64,000 nt of DNA from positions 62,001-126,000 of the forward strand of contig NZ_JAFEXF010000003.1 in assembly GCF_016905445.1 (NCBI RefSeq), written 5' to 3'. The position numbers were made by a program, and so were the translations under genes. Source of the DNA: Streptomyces sp. G44. Lineage in GTDB: Bacteria > Actinomycetota > Actinomycetes > Streptomycetales > Streptomycetaceae. The notes under the pieces were generated by a model. The model worked only from the letters and a program-made list of their open reading frames with translations, searched no databases and was not told the origin of the DNA. Shown here in pieces: positions 54,576-63,424 of this stretch; position 1 is the first letter of the stretch; the number at the start of each line of letters is the position of its first letter.

Positions 54576-55438
54576 GCGGCGGCCCTCTCCTCAGCCCAGC
54601 GCCGCACATGCGGCAGATCGTCGTCCAGCCAGAACGCGCTCTGCTCGGGATCCTTGGAGTCGGTGACGACCAGGATCTCCTCGAACTTCGCGCCCGTACC
54701 CCTGAACCCGAGGTGCGGCTCGACCGCCCAGAGCCCCTGCTGGGGCGGGTGGTCGGAGAACTTGTAGGGGGACCACAGCGGCGACCAGCCGTCCCGGTGG
54801 CCATGGATGGCGTCGCTCGCCAGGCCCTTGAGCGACCGGGTGCCGAACCCGAAGAGGTGCGGTGACAGGCGGCGCTCCTTGACCCGGCCGACCTTGTGCG
54901 CGATGACGCCGAAGGGATACGCGCGATGGCGGTTGGCGTAACCCTGGCGGACCATGAGCCGGTCCACGTCCTCGTATATCTCGCGCAGCGGGCGGCGCTC
55001 GCGCACTTCGCGCAGGATCAGCTCGCGGTGCGCCTCCAGGTCGGCCAGCAGCTTGTCGTGCACGGGATTGAGGCCCAGGCAGCCGGAGTAACCGATGTCG
55101 GCGGTGAAGCCCTTGTAGATGGGGGCCATGTCGAGGATGAAGGGCATCCCCGGCTCCAGCTCGCGGTGTGTGGGGAAAAATTGCAGCGGTATCCGGAAGC
55201 CGGTGAACGCCGTGCGGTCGCCGAACCAGGCGAAGGGCAGGTGGAACCAGTCCCGCACCCCCCGCTCCCGCACCCCCCGCTCCCGCAGCCACTCGCGCTG
55301 CATCCGCGCGGCGCCGCGCTCGGTCACACCGGGTTTGAGCTGGGCCGCGACCGCCTCCGCGCATTCATACGCGAGGGACTGCACTTCCCTGAACCCCCGC
55401 AGTTCCGCCGAGAGTTCATCTGCAACTGCTGAGGTCAT
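54572..55438 (-). CDS. M24-family metallopeptidase (Xaa-Pro aminopeptidase-like)
   Basis: 288 residues from ATG 55438 (MTSAVADELSAELRGFREVQSLAYECAEAVAAQLKPG). Pita-bread fold metal ligands are recognisable: Asp in FILDMAPIYKG, Asp in FTADIGYSG, His in VIAHKVGR, Glu in WAVEPHLGF and Glu in AKFEEILVV. It is shorter than true Xaa-Pro aminopeptidases and lacks the N-terminal domain. It heads the operon, overlapping the hydrolase-SDR start by ATGA. The stretch RERGVRERGV reflects a small internal DNA repeat. Confidence 0.88.
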   Translation of the reverse strand: MTSAVADELSAELRGFREVQSLAYECAEAVAAQLKPGVTERGAARMQREWLRERGVRERGVRDWFHLPFAWFGDRTAFTGFRIPLQFFPTHRELEPGMPFILDMAPIYKGFTADIGYSGCLGLNPVHDKLLADLEAHRELILREVRERRPLREIYEDVDRLMVRQGYANRHRAYPFGVIAHKVGRVKERRLSPHLFGFGTRSLKGLASDAIHGHRDGWSPLWSPYKFSDHPPQQGLWAVEPHLGFRGTGAKFEEILVVTDSKDPEQSAFWLDDDLPHVRRWAEERAAA

Positions 55439-55691
55439 GCCACCGTCCGTCCCGAGTCCGGTCGCCCGTGCCCGGCTCGTCGCCGTACGCGGTCGTAACT
55501 TGACACTGACGAATGTGACAATGCCTGGCGGCTGCGTCAATAGTTCTGCCCGACCCTGCGGGACAGGTCCGGAAGATCCCCCAGGGGTAGACCTCCGTAC
55601 GACCCCTACGGGCCCGTAATACTCCAGAGTGAGGGCAGGGCAAGCCCGTGGTCTGACGACTGGTGTGGCCTGCGCCACTACCGTCGAGGAC

Positions 55692-56807
55692 GTGACTGTG
55701 ATCGCGACCGAAAGCCTGAGCAAGCGGTTCCCGAGGGTGACCGCGCTTGACCGGCTCACCATGGACATCGGACCCGGTGTGACCGGGCTCGTCGGGTCCA
55801 ACGGGGCCGGCAAGTCCACTCTGATCAAGATCCTGCTGGGCCTGTCCCCCGCCACGGAGGGCAGTGCCGCCGTGCTCGGTCTCGACGTCGCCACCAGCGG
55901 CGGCCAGATTCGCGAGCGGGTGGGGTACATGCCCGAGCACGACTGCCTGCCGCCCGACGTCTCGGCCACCGAGCTCGTCGTCCACATGGCACGCATGTCC
56001 GGGCTGCCGGCCACCGCGGCCCGCGAGCGCACGGCGGACACCCTGCGGCACGTGGGGCTGTACGAGGAGCGTTACCGCCCCATCGGCGGCTATTCGACGG
56101 GCATGAAGCAGCGCGTCAAGCTCGCCCAGGCCCTCGTCCACGACCCCCAACTGGTCTTCCTGGACGAGCCGACGAACGGCTTGGACCCGGTCGGGCGTGA
56201 CGAGATGCTCGGCCTGATCCGCCGCGTCCACACCGATTTCGGCATCTCGGTCCTCGTCACCTCACACCTCCTCGGTGAGCTGGAGCGCACCTGCGACCAC
56301 GTCGTCGTCATCGACGGCGGCCAGCTCCTGCGGTCCAGCTCCACCACCGACTTCACCCAGACCACCACGACCCTGGCCGTCGAGGTCACGGACACCGACG
56401 AACACCCGGACGGCACCCGCGCGTTGCGCGAGGCGCTCAGCGCACGGGGCGTCGACACCCGGACCGGCGGCGAACTGCCCGGTGCGGGCCACACCATCCT
56501 GCTCACCGCCGAGGGTGAGGAGACGTACGACCTCGTGCGGGACCTCGTCGCCGGCCTCGGGCTCGGCCTGGTCCGCATGGAACAGCGCAGGCATCACATC
56601 GCCGAGGTCTTCCAGGACCAGGGCGAGGACGAGCACGAGCACCAGCCCCAGGCCCCGCGCCGGCCCCAAGACCTGCGTCGGCCACGGCATCGGCAGCAGC
56701 CCCAGGGCCAGGACCAGCACGAGGCGCGGCCGGAGCCGGGCTCCGAGCGCGCCGCCGCGCGGCCCGCCACCGCACAGCAGACAGGAGGCGGACGCGATGA
56801 GCAGTGA
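55692..56807 (+). CDS. ABC-2 exporter ATP-binding subunit with charged C-terminal tail
   Basis: 371 residues from GTG 55692. Walker A GSNGAGKST, signature YSTGMKQRVKLAQAL, Walker B QLVFLDEPTNGLD. After residue ~310 a ~60-residue His/Gln/Arg/Glu-rich tail follows (DEHEHQPQAPRRPQDLRR...), absent from ordinary DrrA/CcmA-type ATPases. The stop overlaps the permease start by 11 bp. It forms one exporter with the following permease; a second ATPase/permease pair follows directly. Substrate not known. Confidence 0.88.
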   Translation: MTVIATESLSKRFPRVTALDRLTMDIGPGVTGLVGSNGAGKSTLIKILLGLSPATEGSAAVLGLDVATSGGQIRERVGYMPEHDCLPPDVSATELVVHMARMSGLPATAARERTADTLRHVGLYEERYRPIGGYSTGMKQRVKLAQALVHDPQLVFLDEPTNGLDPVGRDEMLGLIRRVHTDFGISVLVTSHLLGELERTCDHVVVIDGGQLLRSSSTTDFTQTTTTLAVEVTDTDEHPDGTRALREALSARGVDTRTGGELPGAGHTILLTAEGEETYDLVRDLVAGLGLGLVRMEQRRHHIAEVFQDQGEDEHEHQPQAPRRPQDLRRPRHRQQPQGQDQHEARPEPGSERAAARPATAQQTGGGRDEQ

Positions 56808-57678
56808 GTCCACCCAGATCCACAACATCGGATACAGGAACTACGACGGCCCGCGCCTCGGCCGTGCCTACGCCCGCCGTGCGCTCTTCTCCCAGAGTCT
56901 GCGCGGCGCGTACGGCCTCGGGCGGTCCGCGAAGTCCAAGGTCCTGCCCATGATCCTCTTCGCGGTGATGTGCCTCCCCGCGGCGATCATGGTGGCGGTC
57001 GCCGTCACCACCAAGGCGAAGGACCTCCCCGTCGACTACACGCGCTACGCGATCTTCCTCCAGGCAGTGATCAGCCTCTTCCTCGCCGCCCAGGCCCCCC
57101 AGACCGTCTCCCGCGACCTGCGCTTCAAGACCGTGCCGCTCTACTTCTCCCGCCCCATCGAACGCGGTGACTACGTCCTCTCGAAGCTCGCCGCGATGTC
57201 CTCGGCCCTCTTCGTCCTCACGGCCGCCCCGCTGCTCGTGCTCTACGTGGGGGCACTGCTCGCCAAGCTCGACTTCGCGGACCAGACGAAGGGCTTCACC
57301 CAAGGCCTGGTCTCCGTGGCGCTGCTGTCGCTGCTCTTCTCCGGCATAGCCCTGGTCATCTCCGCGGTCACGCCTCGCCGCGGGTTCGGCATCGCCGCCG
57401 TCATTGCCGTCCTGACCATCACCTACGGCGCGGTGTCCACGGTCCAGGCGATCGCCTACGAGCAGGGCAGCACCGGAGCCATCGCCTGGCTGGGCCTCTT
57501 CTCGCCGATCACGCTCATCGACGGCGTACAGACCGCCTTCCTCGGCGCGACCTCCGCCTTCCCTGGAGGGGAAGGCCCCTCGTCCGGCGTGGGCGTCGTC
57601 TACGTACTCGTCGTCCTCGGCCTCATCGCGGGCTGCTACGGCGCCCTGATGCGCCGCTACCGAAAGGTCGGGCTGTGA
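56797..57678 (+). CDS. ABC-2 exporter permease, first pair
   Basis: 293 residues, six predicted TM helices. Starts MSSESTQIHNIGYRNYDGPRLGRAYARRALFSQSLRGAYGLGRSAKSKVLP; the cytoplasmic IHNIGYRNYDG stretch is a family marker of Streptomyces permeases in this locus. Contains SRDLRFKTVPLYFSRPIERGDYVLSKL, the coupling-helix region. ATG 56797 has AGGAGGCGG upstream. Overlaps the second ATPase gene by GTGA. Confidence 0.9.
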   Translation: MSSESTQIHNIGYRNYDGPRLGRAYARRALFSQSLRGAYGLGRSAKSKVLPMILFAVMCLPAAIMVAVAVTTKAKDLPVDYTRYAIFLQAVISLFLAAQAPQTVSRDLRFKTVPLYFSRPIERGDYVLSKLAAMSSALFVLTAAPLLVLYVGALLAKLDFADQTKGFTQGLVSVALLSLLFSGIALVISAVTPRRGFGIAAVIAVLTITYGAVSTVQAIAYEQGSTGAIAWLGLFSPITLIDGVQTAFLGATSAFPGGEGPSSGVGVVYVLVVLGLIAGCYGALMRRYRKVGL

Positions 57679-58586
57679 CCACGATCAACATCGACCACAC
57701 CTCACGCTGGTTCGGGAACGTGGTCGCCGTCAACGACATCACCATGAACATCGGCCCGGGAGTCACAGGCCTCCTCGGTCCGAACGGCGCCGGCAAGTCG
57801 ACGCTCATCAACATGATGGGCGGATTCCTCGCTCCTTCCACGGGCAGTGTCACCCTCGACGGCAAGCCGATCTGGCGCAACGAACAGATCTACAAGGAGA
57901 TCGGCATCGTGCCCGAGCGCGAGGCGATGTACGACTTCCTCACGGGACGCGAGTTCGTCGTCGCCAACGCCGAGCTGCACGGCCTGGACGAGCGTGCCGC
58001 CAAGAAGGCCCTCGCCACGGTCGAGATGGAGTACGCGCAGGACCGCAAGATCTCCACGTACAGCAAGGGCATGCGGCAGCGCGTGAAAATGGCCTCCGCC
58101 CTGGTCCACGACCCGTCCGTGCTGCTGCTCGACGAGCCGTTCAACGGCATGGACCCGCGTCAGCGCATGCAGCTGATGGATCTGCTGCGCACCATGGGCG
58201 GGCAGGGCCGCACGGTCCTGTTCTCCTCGCACATCCTCGAAGAGGTCGAGCAACTGGCCTCGCACATCGAGGTGATCGTCGCCGGACGGCACGCGGCGAG
58301 CGGTGACTTCCGCAGGATCCGCCGCCTGATGACCGACCGGCCTCACCGCTATCTGATCCGTTCCAGTGACGACCGCGCCCTGGCCGCCGCGCTGATCGCC
58401 GATCCGTCGACGGCCGGCATCGAAGTGGACCTCAAGGAGGGCGCGTTGCGCATCCAGGCGGTCGACTTCGGCCGGTTCACGACCCTGCTCCCCCGCGTCG
58501 CGCGTGAGCACGGCATCCGGCTCCTGACGGTCTCGCCCTCGGACGAGTCCCTCGAGTCGGTCTTCTCCTACCTCGTCGCGGCCTGA
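57675..58586 (+). CDS. ABC-2 exporter ATP-binding subunit, second pair
   Basis: 303 residues. Walker A GPNGAGKST, signature YSKGMRQRVKMASAL, Walker B SVLLLDEPFNGMD, then FSSHILEEVEQLASH. It resembles the first ATPase but lacks its charged tail, so the two arose by duplication of the ATPase-permease cassette. GTG 57675 is coupled to the upstream permease by a 4-bp overlap. Confidence 0.92.
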   Translation: MTTINIDHTSRWFGNVVAVNDITMNIGPGVTGLLGPNGAGKSTLINMMGGFLAPSTGSVTLDGKPIWRNEQIYKEIGIVPEREAMYDFLTGREFVVANAELHGLDERAAKKALATVEMEYAQDRKISTYSKGMRQRVKMASALVHDPSVLLLDEPFNGMDPRQRMQLMDLLRTMGGQGRTVLFSSHILEEVEQLASHIEVIVAGRHAASGDFRRIRRLMTDRPHRYLIRSSDDRALAAALIADPSTAGIEVDLKEGALRIQAVDFGRFTTLLPRVAREHGIRLLTVSPSDESLESVFSYLVAA

Positions 58587-58596
58587 AGGAGCGATC

Positions 58597-59316
58597 GTGT
58601 ACGACCCCACCGTCGCCCGGCTCACCTACCGGGCCCTGCTCGGCCGCCGCCGGGCTCTGATCCTCTTCGCCCTGCCCGTCCTGCTGATCGTCATCGCCGG
58701 TGCGGTACGCGGCTTCGGCGGCGCCGACGACCAAGTGGCCGTCGACGTCCTCGGCGGGTTCGCGCTCGCCACGATGGTGCCGATCATCGGCGTCATCGCG
58801 GGCACGGGCGCCATCGGCCCGGAGATCGACGACGGCTCGGTCGTCTATCTCCTCTCCAAGCCGGTCAAGCGGCCCACGATCATCTTCACCAAGCTGATCG
58901 TCGCCATAGCCGTGACCATGGCTTTCTCCGCTATCCCCACGTTCGTCGCCGGGATGATCCTGAACGGCAACGGTCAGCAGATCGCCGTGGCGTACACCAT
59001 CGCGGCGCTGGTCGCCTCCATCACGTACGCTGCGATCTTCCTGCTCCTCGGCACGATCACCCGGCATGCCGTCGTCTTCGGGCTGGTCTACGCCCTGGTG
59101 TGGGAGGCGGTCTTCGGCTCGCTGGTGACGGGTGCGCGGACGCTCAGCGTGCAGCAGTGGTCCCTCGCCGTGGCCCAGAAGGTCGGTGACGGTGACCTGA
59201 TCACCTCCGATGTCGGCCTGCCGACGGCGACGGCCCTGCTGGTCGTCGTCACGGTGGCCACGACCTGGTTCGCGGGACAGAAGCTGCGGTCGCTGAAGCT
59301 GGCCGGGGAGGAGTAG
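58597..59316 (+). CDS. ABC-2 exporter permease, second pair
   Basis: 239 residues from GTG 58597, with AAGGAG upstream. Six TM helices: RALILFALPVLLIVIAGAVRG, ALATMVPIIGVIAGTGAIGPEIDDGSVVYLLSKPVKRPTIIFTKL (coupling helix), then the hydrophobic rest. It completes the second exporter. No regulator lies next to this four-gene cluster. Confidence 0.9.
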   Translation: MYDPTVARLTYRALLGRRRALILFALPVLLIVIAGAVRGFGGADDQVAVDVLGGFALATMVPIIGVIAGTGAIGPEIDDGSVVYLLSKPVKRPTIIFTKLIVAIAVTMAFSAIPTFVAGMILNGNGQQIAVAYTIAALVASITYAAIFLLLGTITRHAVVFGLVYALVWEAVFGSLVTGARTLSVQQWSLAVAQKVGDGDLITSDVGLPTATALLVVVTVATTWFAGQKLRSLKLAGEE

Positions 59317-59563
59317 CGGATTATTCGGTGGCGGCGAACTCCGGGGGTGGGCAGAGTGGTTGATGCCACCGCGCCGACAGGTGGCGCTCACCGACCGGGA
59401 GAGGAGCCGACGTGTCCGTCAGTGGTCCGTCGAGTTCCCGGCAGGGCAGCCCGCGGCAGGCTTCGGAGTAGTCACTCACTTCGCAGAGCCCCGCTCACGG
59501 GGGAGCTGCCCGGGGCGGCCGCTTCGAGCGCGCAGATCACCTTGCTGCGCGGGCCGCCCACCC

Positions 59564-59650
<87 letters not shown>

Positions 59651-59737
59651 CGAGACGTTGCACTGGGCTTGGGCGGTTGTCGGTGCCCGGCACCGGGGCG
59701 GGCGTCTGTCACCGGCTTCGCCGAGTTCGTCCTCAAA

Positions 59738-60625
59738 CGCCGGACGGGCTGGGGATGCTGGTCCTGCCCCACCCGGGCTGGATATGTCTGTCCCGCCCCG
59801 CTGACGGGCTGGGGATGCCGGTCCTGCCGTGCCGCCGGGTTGGAGATGCTGGTTCTGGCCCGCTGGACGGGTTGGAGATGTCTGTCCCGCCCCCGAGGGG
59901 CTGAATTGCGGGTCCTGCCCCGCGACGGGTCGGGGATGCTTCTCCTGCCCCGCTGGACGGGTTGGAGATGTCTGTCCCGCCCCCGAGGGGCTGAATTGCG
60001 GGTCCTGCCCCGCGACGGGTCGGGGATGCTTCTCCTGCCCCGCTGGACGGGTTGGAGATGTCTGTCCCGCCCCCCGAGGGGCTGAGATGTGGGTCCTGCC
60101 CCGCGACGGGATGAAGATGCTGGTCCTGCCCCGCGGGGACGGGCTGGAGATGCTTGTCCTGCCCCGCCGCCGGAGATGTCTGTCCCACGCTTGCCGACGG
60201 GCTGGGAGGCTTGTCCCGTTCCCCCGGCGGGCTGGGAGGCTTGTCCCGTTCCCCCGGCGGGCTGGGAGGCTTGTCCCGTTCCCCCGGCGGGCTGGGAGGC
60301 TTGTCCCGTTCCCCCGGCGGGCTGGCAGGCTTGTCCCGTTCCCCCGGCGGGCTGGCAGGCTTGTCCCGTTCCCCCGGCGGGCTGGCAGGCTTATCCCGTC
60401 CCCCGGCGGGCTGAGGATGTGTGTCCTGCCCTGCCGACGGGCGGGAGATGCCTGTCTCGCCTTGCCGACGGGCTGAAATGCGTATCCCGTCCCCCGACGG
60501 GCTGGCAGGCTTGTCCCGTCCCCCCGACGGGCTGAGGAGGATGTGTGTCCTGCCCTGCCGGCGGGCTGGAGATGCTTGTCCTGACCCGCCCTGCCGACGG
60601 GCTGAGATGCCCGTCCCGTTCCGTC
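59738..60625. repeat. 30-bp tandem-repeat array (about 29 copies)
   Basis: Repeats of the type GACGGGCTGGAGATGCTTGT followed by CCTGCCCCGC fill ~890 bp. Seven adjacent copies (60201-60410) are almost identical and three 90-bp super-units (starting 59861, 59951, 60041) are identical to within a few bases. The array begins with CCTCAAACGCCGGACGGGCTGG, a sequence often dispersed in Streptomyces intergenic DNA. Because 30 is a multiple of 3, long open frames run on both strands but none is a credible gene. Confidence 0.9.
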
Positions 60626-60668
60626 GGGCGTCGCGTGCACAGTGGGGCGGGGCGGGAGTGTCGTCGCC

Positions 60669-61493
60669 TCAGCTCAGCAGGCGTTCCAGGACCACCGCGA
60701 TGCCGTCCGCCTCGTTCGACGTCGTCACCTCGTCCGCGACCGCCTTCAGTTCCGCGTGTGCGTTGGCCATGGCTACGCCGTGGGCCGCCCAGCCGAACAT
60801 CGGGATGTCGTTCGGCATGTCGCCGAAGGCGATCGTGTCCGCGGCCTTGGCGCCCAGGCGGCGGGCCGCCAGGGAGAGGCCCGTGGCCTTGGAGAGGCCG
60901 AGCGGGAGGAGTTCGACGACGCCCTCGCCGGCCATGGTCACGCCGACGAGGTCGCCCGCCACCTGGCGTGCCACGTCGGTGAGCGCGTCGTCGTCGAGGC
61001 CGGGGTGCTGGATGTACACCTTGTTCAGCGGGGCGGCCCACAGATCGGCGATCTCCGTGAAGGGGATGCTCGGCAGTGGGCCGTCCTGGACCGCGTAGCC
61101 CGGTCCGACCAGGACCTCTCCGTCGAGGCCGTCACGGCTCGCCGCCAGGGCGAGCGGACCGATCTCCGCCTCGATCTTCGCCAGGGCCAGGCCCGCGAGC
61201 TGCCGGTCCAGCGTCACGGAGGTGAGCAGCCGGTGCTCTCCCGCGTGGTAGACCTGCGCGCCCTGCCCGCACACCGCTATGCCGTTGTAGCCGAGGTCGT
61301 CGAGGATGTGCCGGGTCCATGGCACGGCCCGGCCGGTGACGACGATGTGCGCGGCGCCCGCCGCGGTGGCCGCGGTGAGCGCGTCGCGCGTCCGCGCGGA
61401 GACCGTGTCGTCGGGGCGCAGCAGTGTCCCGTCGAGGTCGGTCGCGACGAGCTTGTAGGGGAAGGACGGCGTGGCCGGAGCTGGCTGGCTCAC
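60669..61493 (-). CDS. Cof-type HAD-IIB hydrolase
   Basis: 274 residues from GTG 61493, overlapping the serS stop by 4 bp (GTGA), so it is translationally coupled to serS. Motif [17 protein letters not shown], motif II VTGRAV, motif [15 protein letters not shown], cap domain between. Similar to the other HAD gene at 47472. The longer frame to 61754 lies inside serS and is not used. The link with serS might mean a house-cleaning phosphatase for an aminoacylation by-product, but this is only inference. Confidence 0.9.
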   Translation of the reverse strand: MSQPAPATPSFPYKLVATDLDGTLLRPDDTVSARTRDALTAATAAGAAHIVVTGRAVPWTRHILDDLGYNGIAVCGQGAQVYHAGEHRLLTSVTLDRQLAGLALAKIEAEIGPLALAASRDGLDGEVLVGPGYAVQDGPLPSIPFTEIADLWAAPLNKVYIQHPGLDDDALTDVARQVAGDLVGVTMAGEGVVELLPLGLSKATGLSLAARRLGAKAADTIAFGDMPNDIPMFGWAAHGVAMANAHAELKAVADEVTTSNEADGIAVVLERLLS

Positions 61494-62767
61494 TTGGTGA
61501 TGGGCTCCAGGATCTCTCGTCCTCCGAGATACGGCCGCAGCACCTCGGGCACCACCACGGAGCCGTCGGCCTGCTGGTGGTTCTCCAGGATCGCCACGAT
61601 GGTGCGCGGGACGGCGCAGAGCGTGCCGTTCAGCGTCGAGAGCGGCTGCACCTTCTTGCCGTCGCGGTACCGGATGGACAGGCGGCGGGCCTGGAAGCTG
61701 TCGCAGTTCGAGGCGGAGGTCAGCTCGCGGTACTTGCCCTGGGTGGGGATCCACGCCTCGCAGTCGAACTTGCGCGAGGCCGAGGCGCCGAGGTCACCCG
61801 TGGCCACGTCGATCACCTGGAAGGGCAGGCCGAGGCCGGTCAGCCACTGCTTCTCCCACTCCAGGAGCCGCTTGTGCTCGTTCTCGGCGTCGGCCGGGTC
61901 GACGTACGAGAACATCTCGACCTTGTCGAACTGGTGGACGCGGAAGATGCCGCGGGTGTCCTTGCCGTATGTGCCGGCCTCGCGGCGGTAGCAGGGCGAG
62001 AAGCCCGCGTACCGCAGGGGCAGCTTGTCGGCGTCGATGATCTCGTCCATGTGGTACGCCGCGAGCGGGACCTCGGAGGTGCCGACCAGGTAGTAGTCGT
62101 CCTTCTCCAGGTGGTACACGTTCTCCGCGGCCTGGCCGAGGAAGCCCGTGCCCTCCATGGCGCGCGGGCGGACCAGCGACGGCGTCAGCATCGGGATGAA
62201 CCCGGCCTCGGTCGCCTGTGCGATCGCCGCGTTGACGAGGGCCAGCTCCAGGAGGGCGCCGACGCCGGTGAGGTAGTAGAAGCGCGATCCGGAGACCTTC
62301 GCGCCGCGCTCGACGTCGATGGCGCCCAGCGCCTCGCCGAGCTCCAGGTGGTCCTTGGGCTCGAAGCCCTCGGCCGCGAAGTCGCGAGGGGTGCCGATGG
62401 TGTCCAGGACGACGAAGTCCTCCTCGCCGCCCACCGGGACGTCGGGGTGGACGATGTTGCCCAGCTGCTGGAGGAGCCGCTTGGTCTCCTCGTCCGCCTC
62501 GTCCTGGGCGGCGTCGGCCGCCTTGACCGCGGCGGAGAGCTCGCCGGCCTTCTTCAGGAGCTCCTGCTTCTCCTCCGGCGAGGCCTTCGGGATCAGCTTG
62601 CCGAGCGCCTTCTGCTCGGAGCGCAGCTCGTCGAAGCGGACGCCGGACGACCTGCGCCGCTCGTCGGCGGAGAGCAGGGCGTCGACGAGCGCGACGTCCT
62701 CTCCACGGGCGCGCTGGGAGGCGCGAACACGGTCGGGGTCCTCACGGAGCAGGCGAAGGTCAATCAC
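61490..62767 (-). CDS. serS: Seryl-tRNA synthetase
   Basis: 425 residues, class II. N-terminal coiled-coil arm that grips the tRNA-Ser variable arm ([38 protein letters not shown]), then motif 2 [19 protein letters not shown] and motif 3 [23 protein letters not shown]. Serine-binding [10 protein letters not shown] is present. It attaches serine to tRNA-Ser and tRNA-Sec. A tRNA-Ser gene lies 1.8 kb downstream on the other strand. Initiation at ATG 62767. Confidence 0.97.
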   Translation of the reverse strand: MIDLRLLREDPDRVRASQRARGEDVALVDALLSADERRRSSGVRFDELRSEQKALGKLIPKASPEEKQELLKKAGELSAAVKAADAAQDEADEETKRLLQQLGNIVHPDVPVGGEEDFVVLDTIGTPRDFAAEGFEPKDHLELGEALGAIDVERGAKVSGSRFYYLTGVGALLELALVNAAIAQATEAGFIPMLTPSLVRPRAMEGTGFLGQAAENVYHLEKDDYYLVGTSEVPLAAYHMDEIIDADKLPLRYAGFSPCYRREAGTYGKDTRGIFRVHQFDKVEMFSYVDPADAENEHKRLLEWEKQWLTGLGLPFQVIDVATGDLGASASRKFDCEAWIPTQGKYRELTSASNCDSFQARRLSIRYRDGKKVQPLSTLNGTLCAVPRTIVAILENHQQADGSVVVPEVLRPYLGGREILEPITK

Positions 62768-63424
62768 CCCTCAAGGCTACCGTTGTGCGGTTCCGGCCCA
62801 CGACTCGATATTCCATTGTGTACGTTATGCCCGCTTTGCCGGAATGGATTGACGAAGATCCCGAGCGGTCGGCGCGGCCGGAAAAGCGCGTTCAGGCGTA
62901 CGTGGAAGCCCGGTCAATAAAGGGGGCACCCCTCCCTGAAAGGGGCAGGGTGCGCCTGCCCGCTTGACCTGAACCCCTTGCCGGGAGCGGGACTTGAGGC
63001 CTCCAGCCGCACTGGTTGTCCACAGGAATGGCTGCCTCCGGAGAGTTATCCACAGGGTGTGCGAAAGATCTGTGGATGCGGGAAGGGGATGTTCCAAAAG
63101 CCGCGAGACCGACAAAGGATTCCTTTCTCAAACCCGTCAGTCACCCACTTTCGAGTGGAAATGGTTCCCTCCAAAGAGTTGATCAATGGAAAAGAGTGGA
63201 CGAGGGGTGACGTGCGGGGCTGTGGACGGACTTGAGTGCTGTGAGCAGATTTGTCGACCATGTCGCACTTCGTTGTCGACTTGTCCCCAGGTCGAGATGC
63301 GTGCCTGTGGATAACTTCTGTGGACGACGTAAATCTGCAGGTAGGAACGGCACCCGGGGGCTTCCCCAGGCGCCGCGGATCCATCTGAAGTGCCATCTAC
63401 CGAGCTATGGGCGACCCGAGGTGG
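62768..63424. promoter_or_regulatory. 657-bp intergenic region with a DnaA-box cluster
   Basis: Between divergent-tail serS and pheA (both minus strand). DnaA boxes: TTGTCCACA 63016, TTATCCACA 63046, then inverted TGTGGATGC 63071, TGTGGACGG 63221, TGTGGATAA 63306 and TGTGGACGA 63319, plus near-boxes TTGTCGACC 63251 and TTGTCCCCA 63281. Two exact TTATCCACA-type boxes plus one exact TTGTCCACA make it the densest cluster in the window. In S. coelicolor the D78 DnaA-box cluster lies near the cyd/serS area; the identity is my inference. Short open frames at 62785-62967 are not convincing. Confidence 0.7.

Noticed and set aside
59738-60625. CRISPR array
   Set aside because: Units are contiguous without unique spacers, and no cas genes are present in the window.
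62785-62967. 60-residue plus-strand open frame between serS and pheA
   Set aside because: No ribosome site, composition unlike coding sequence, and the region is better explained as regulatory with DnaA boxes.
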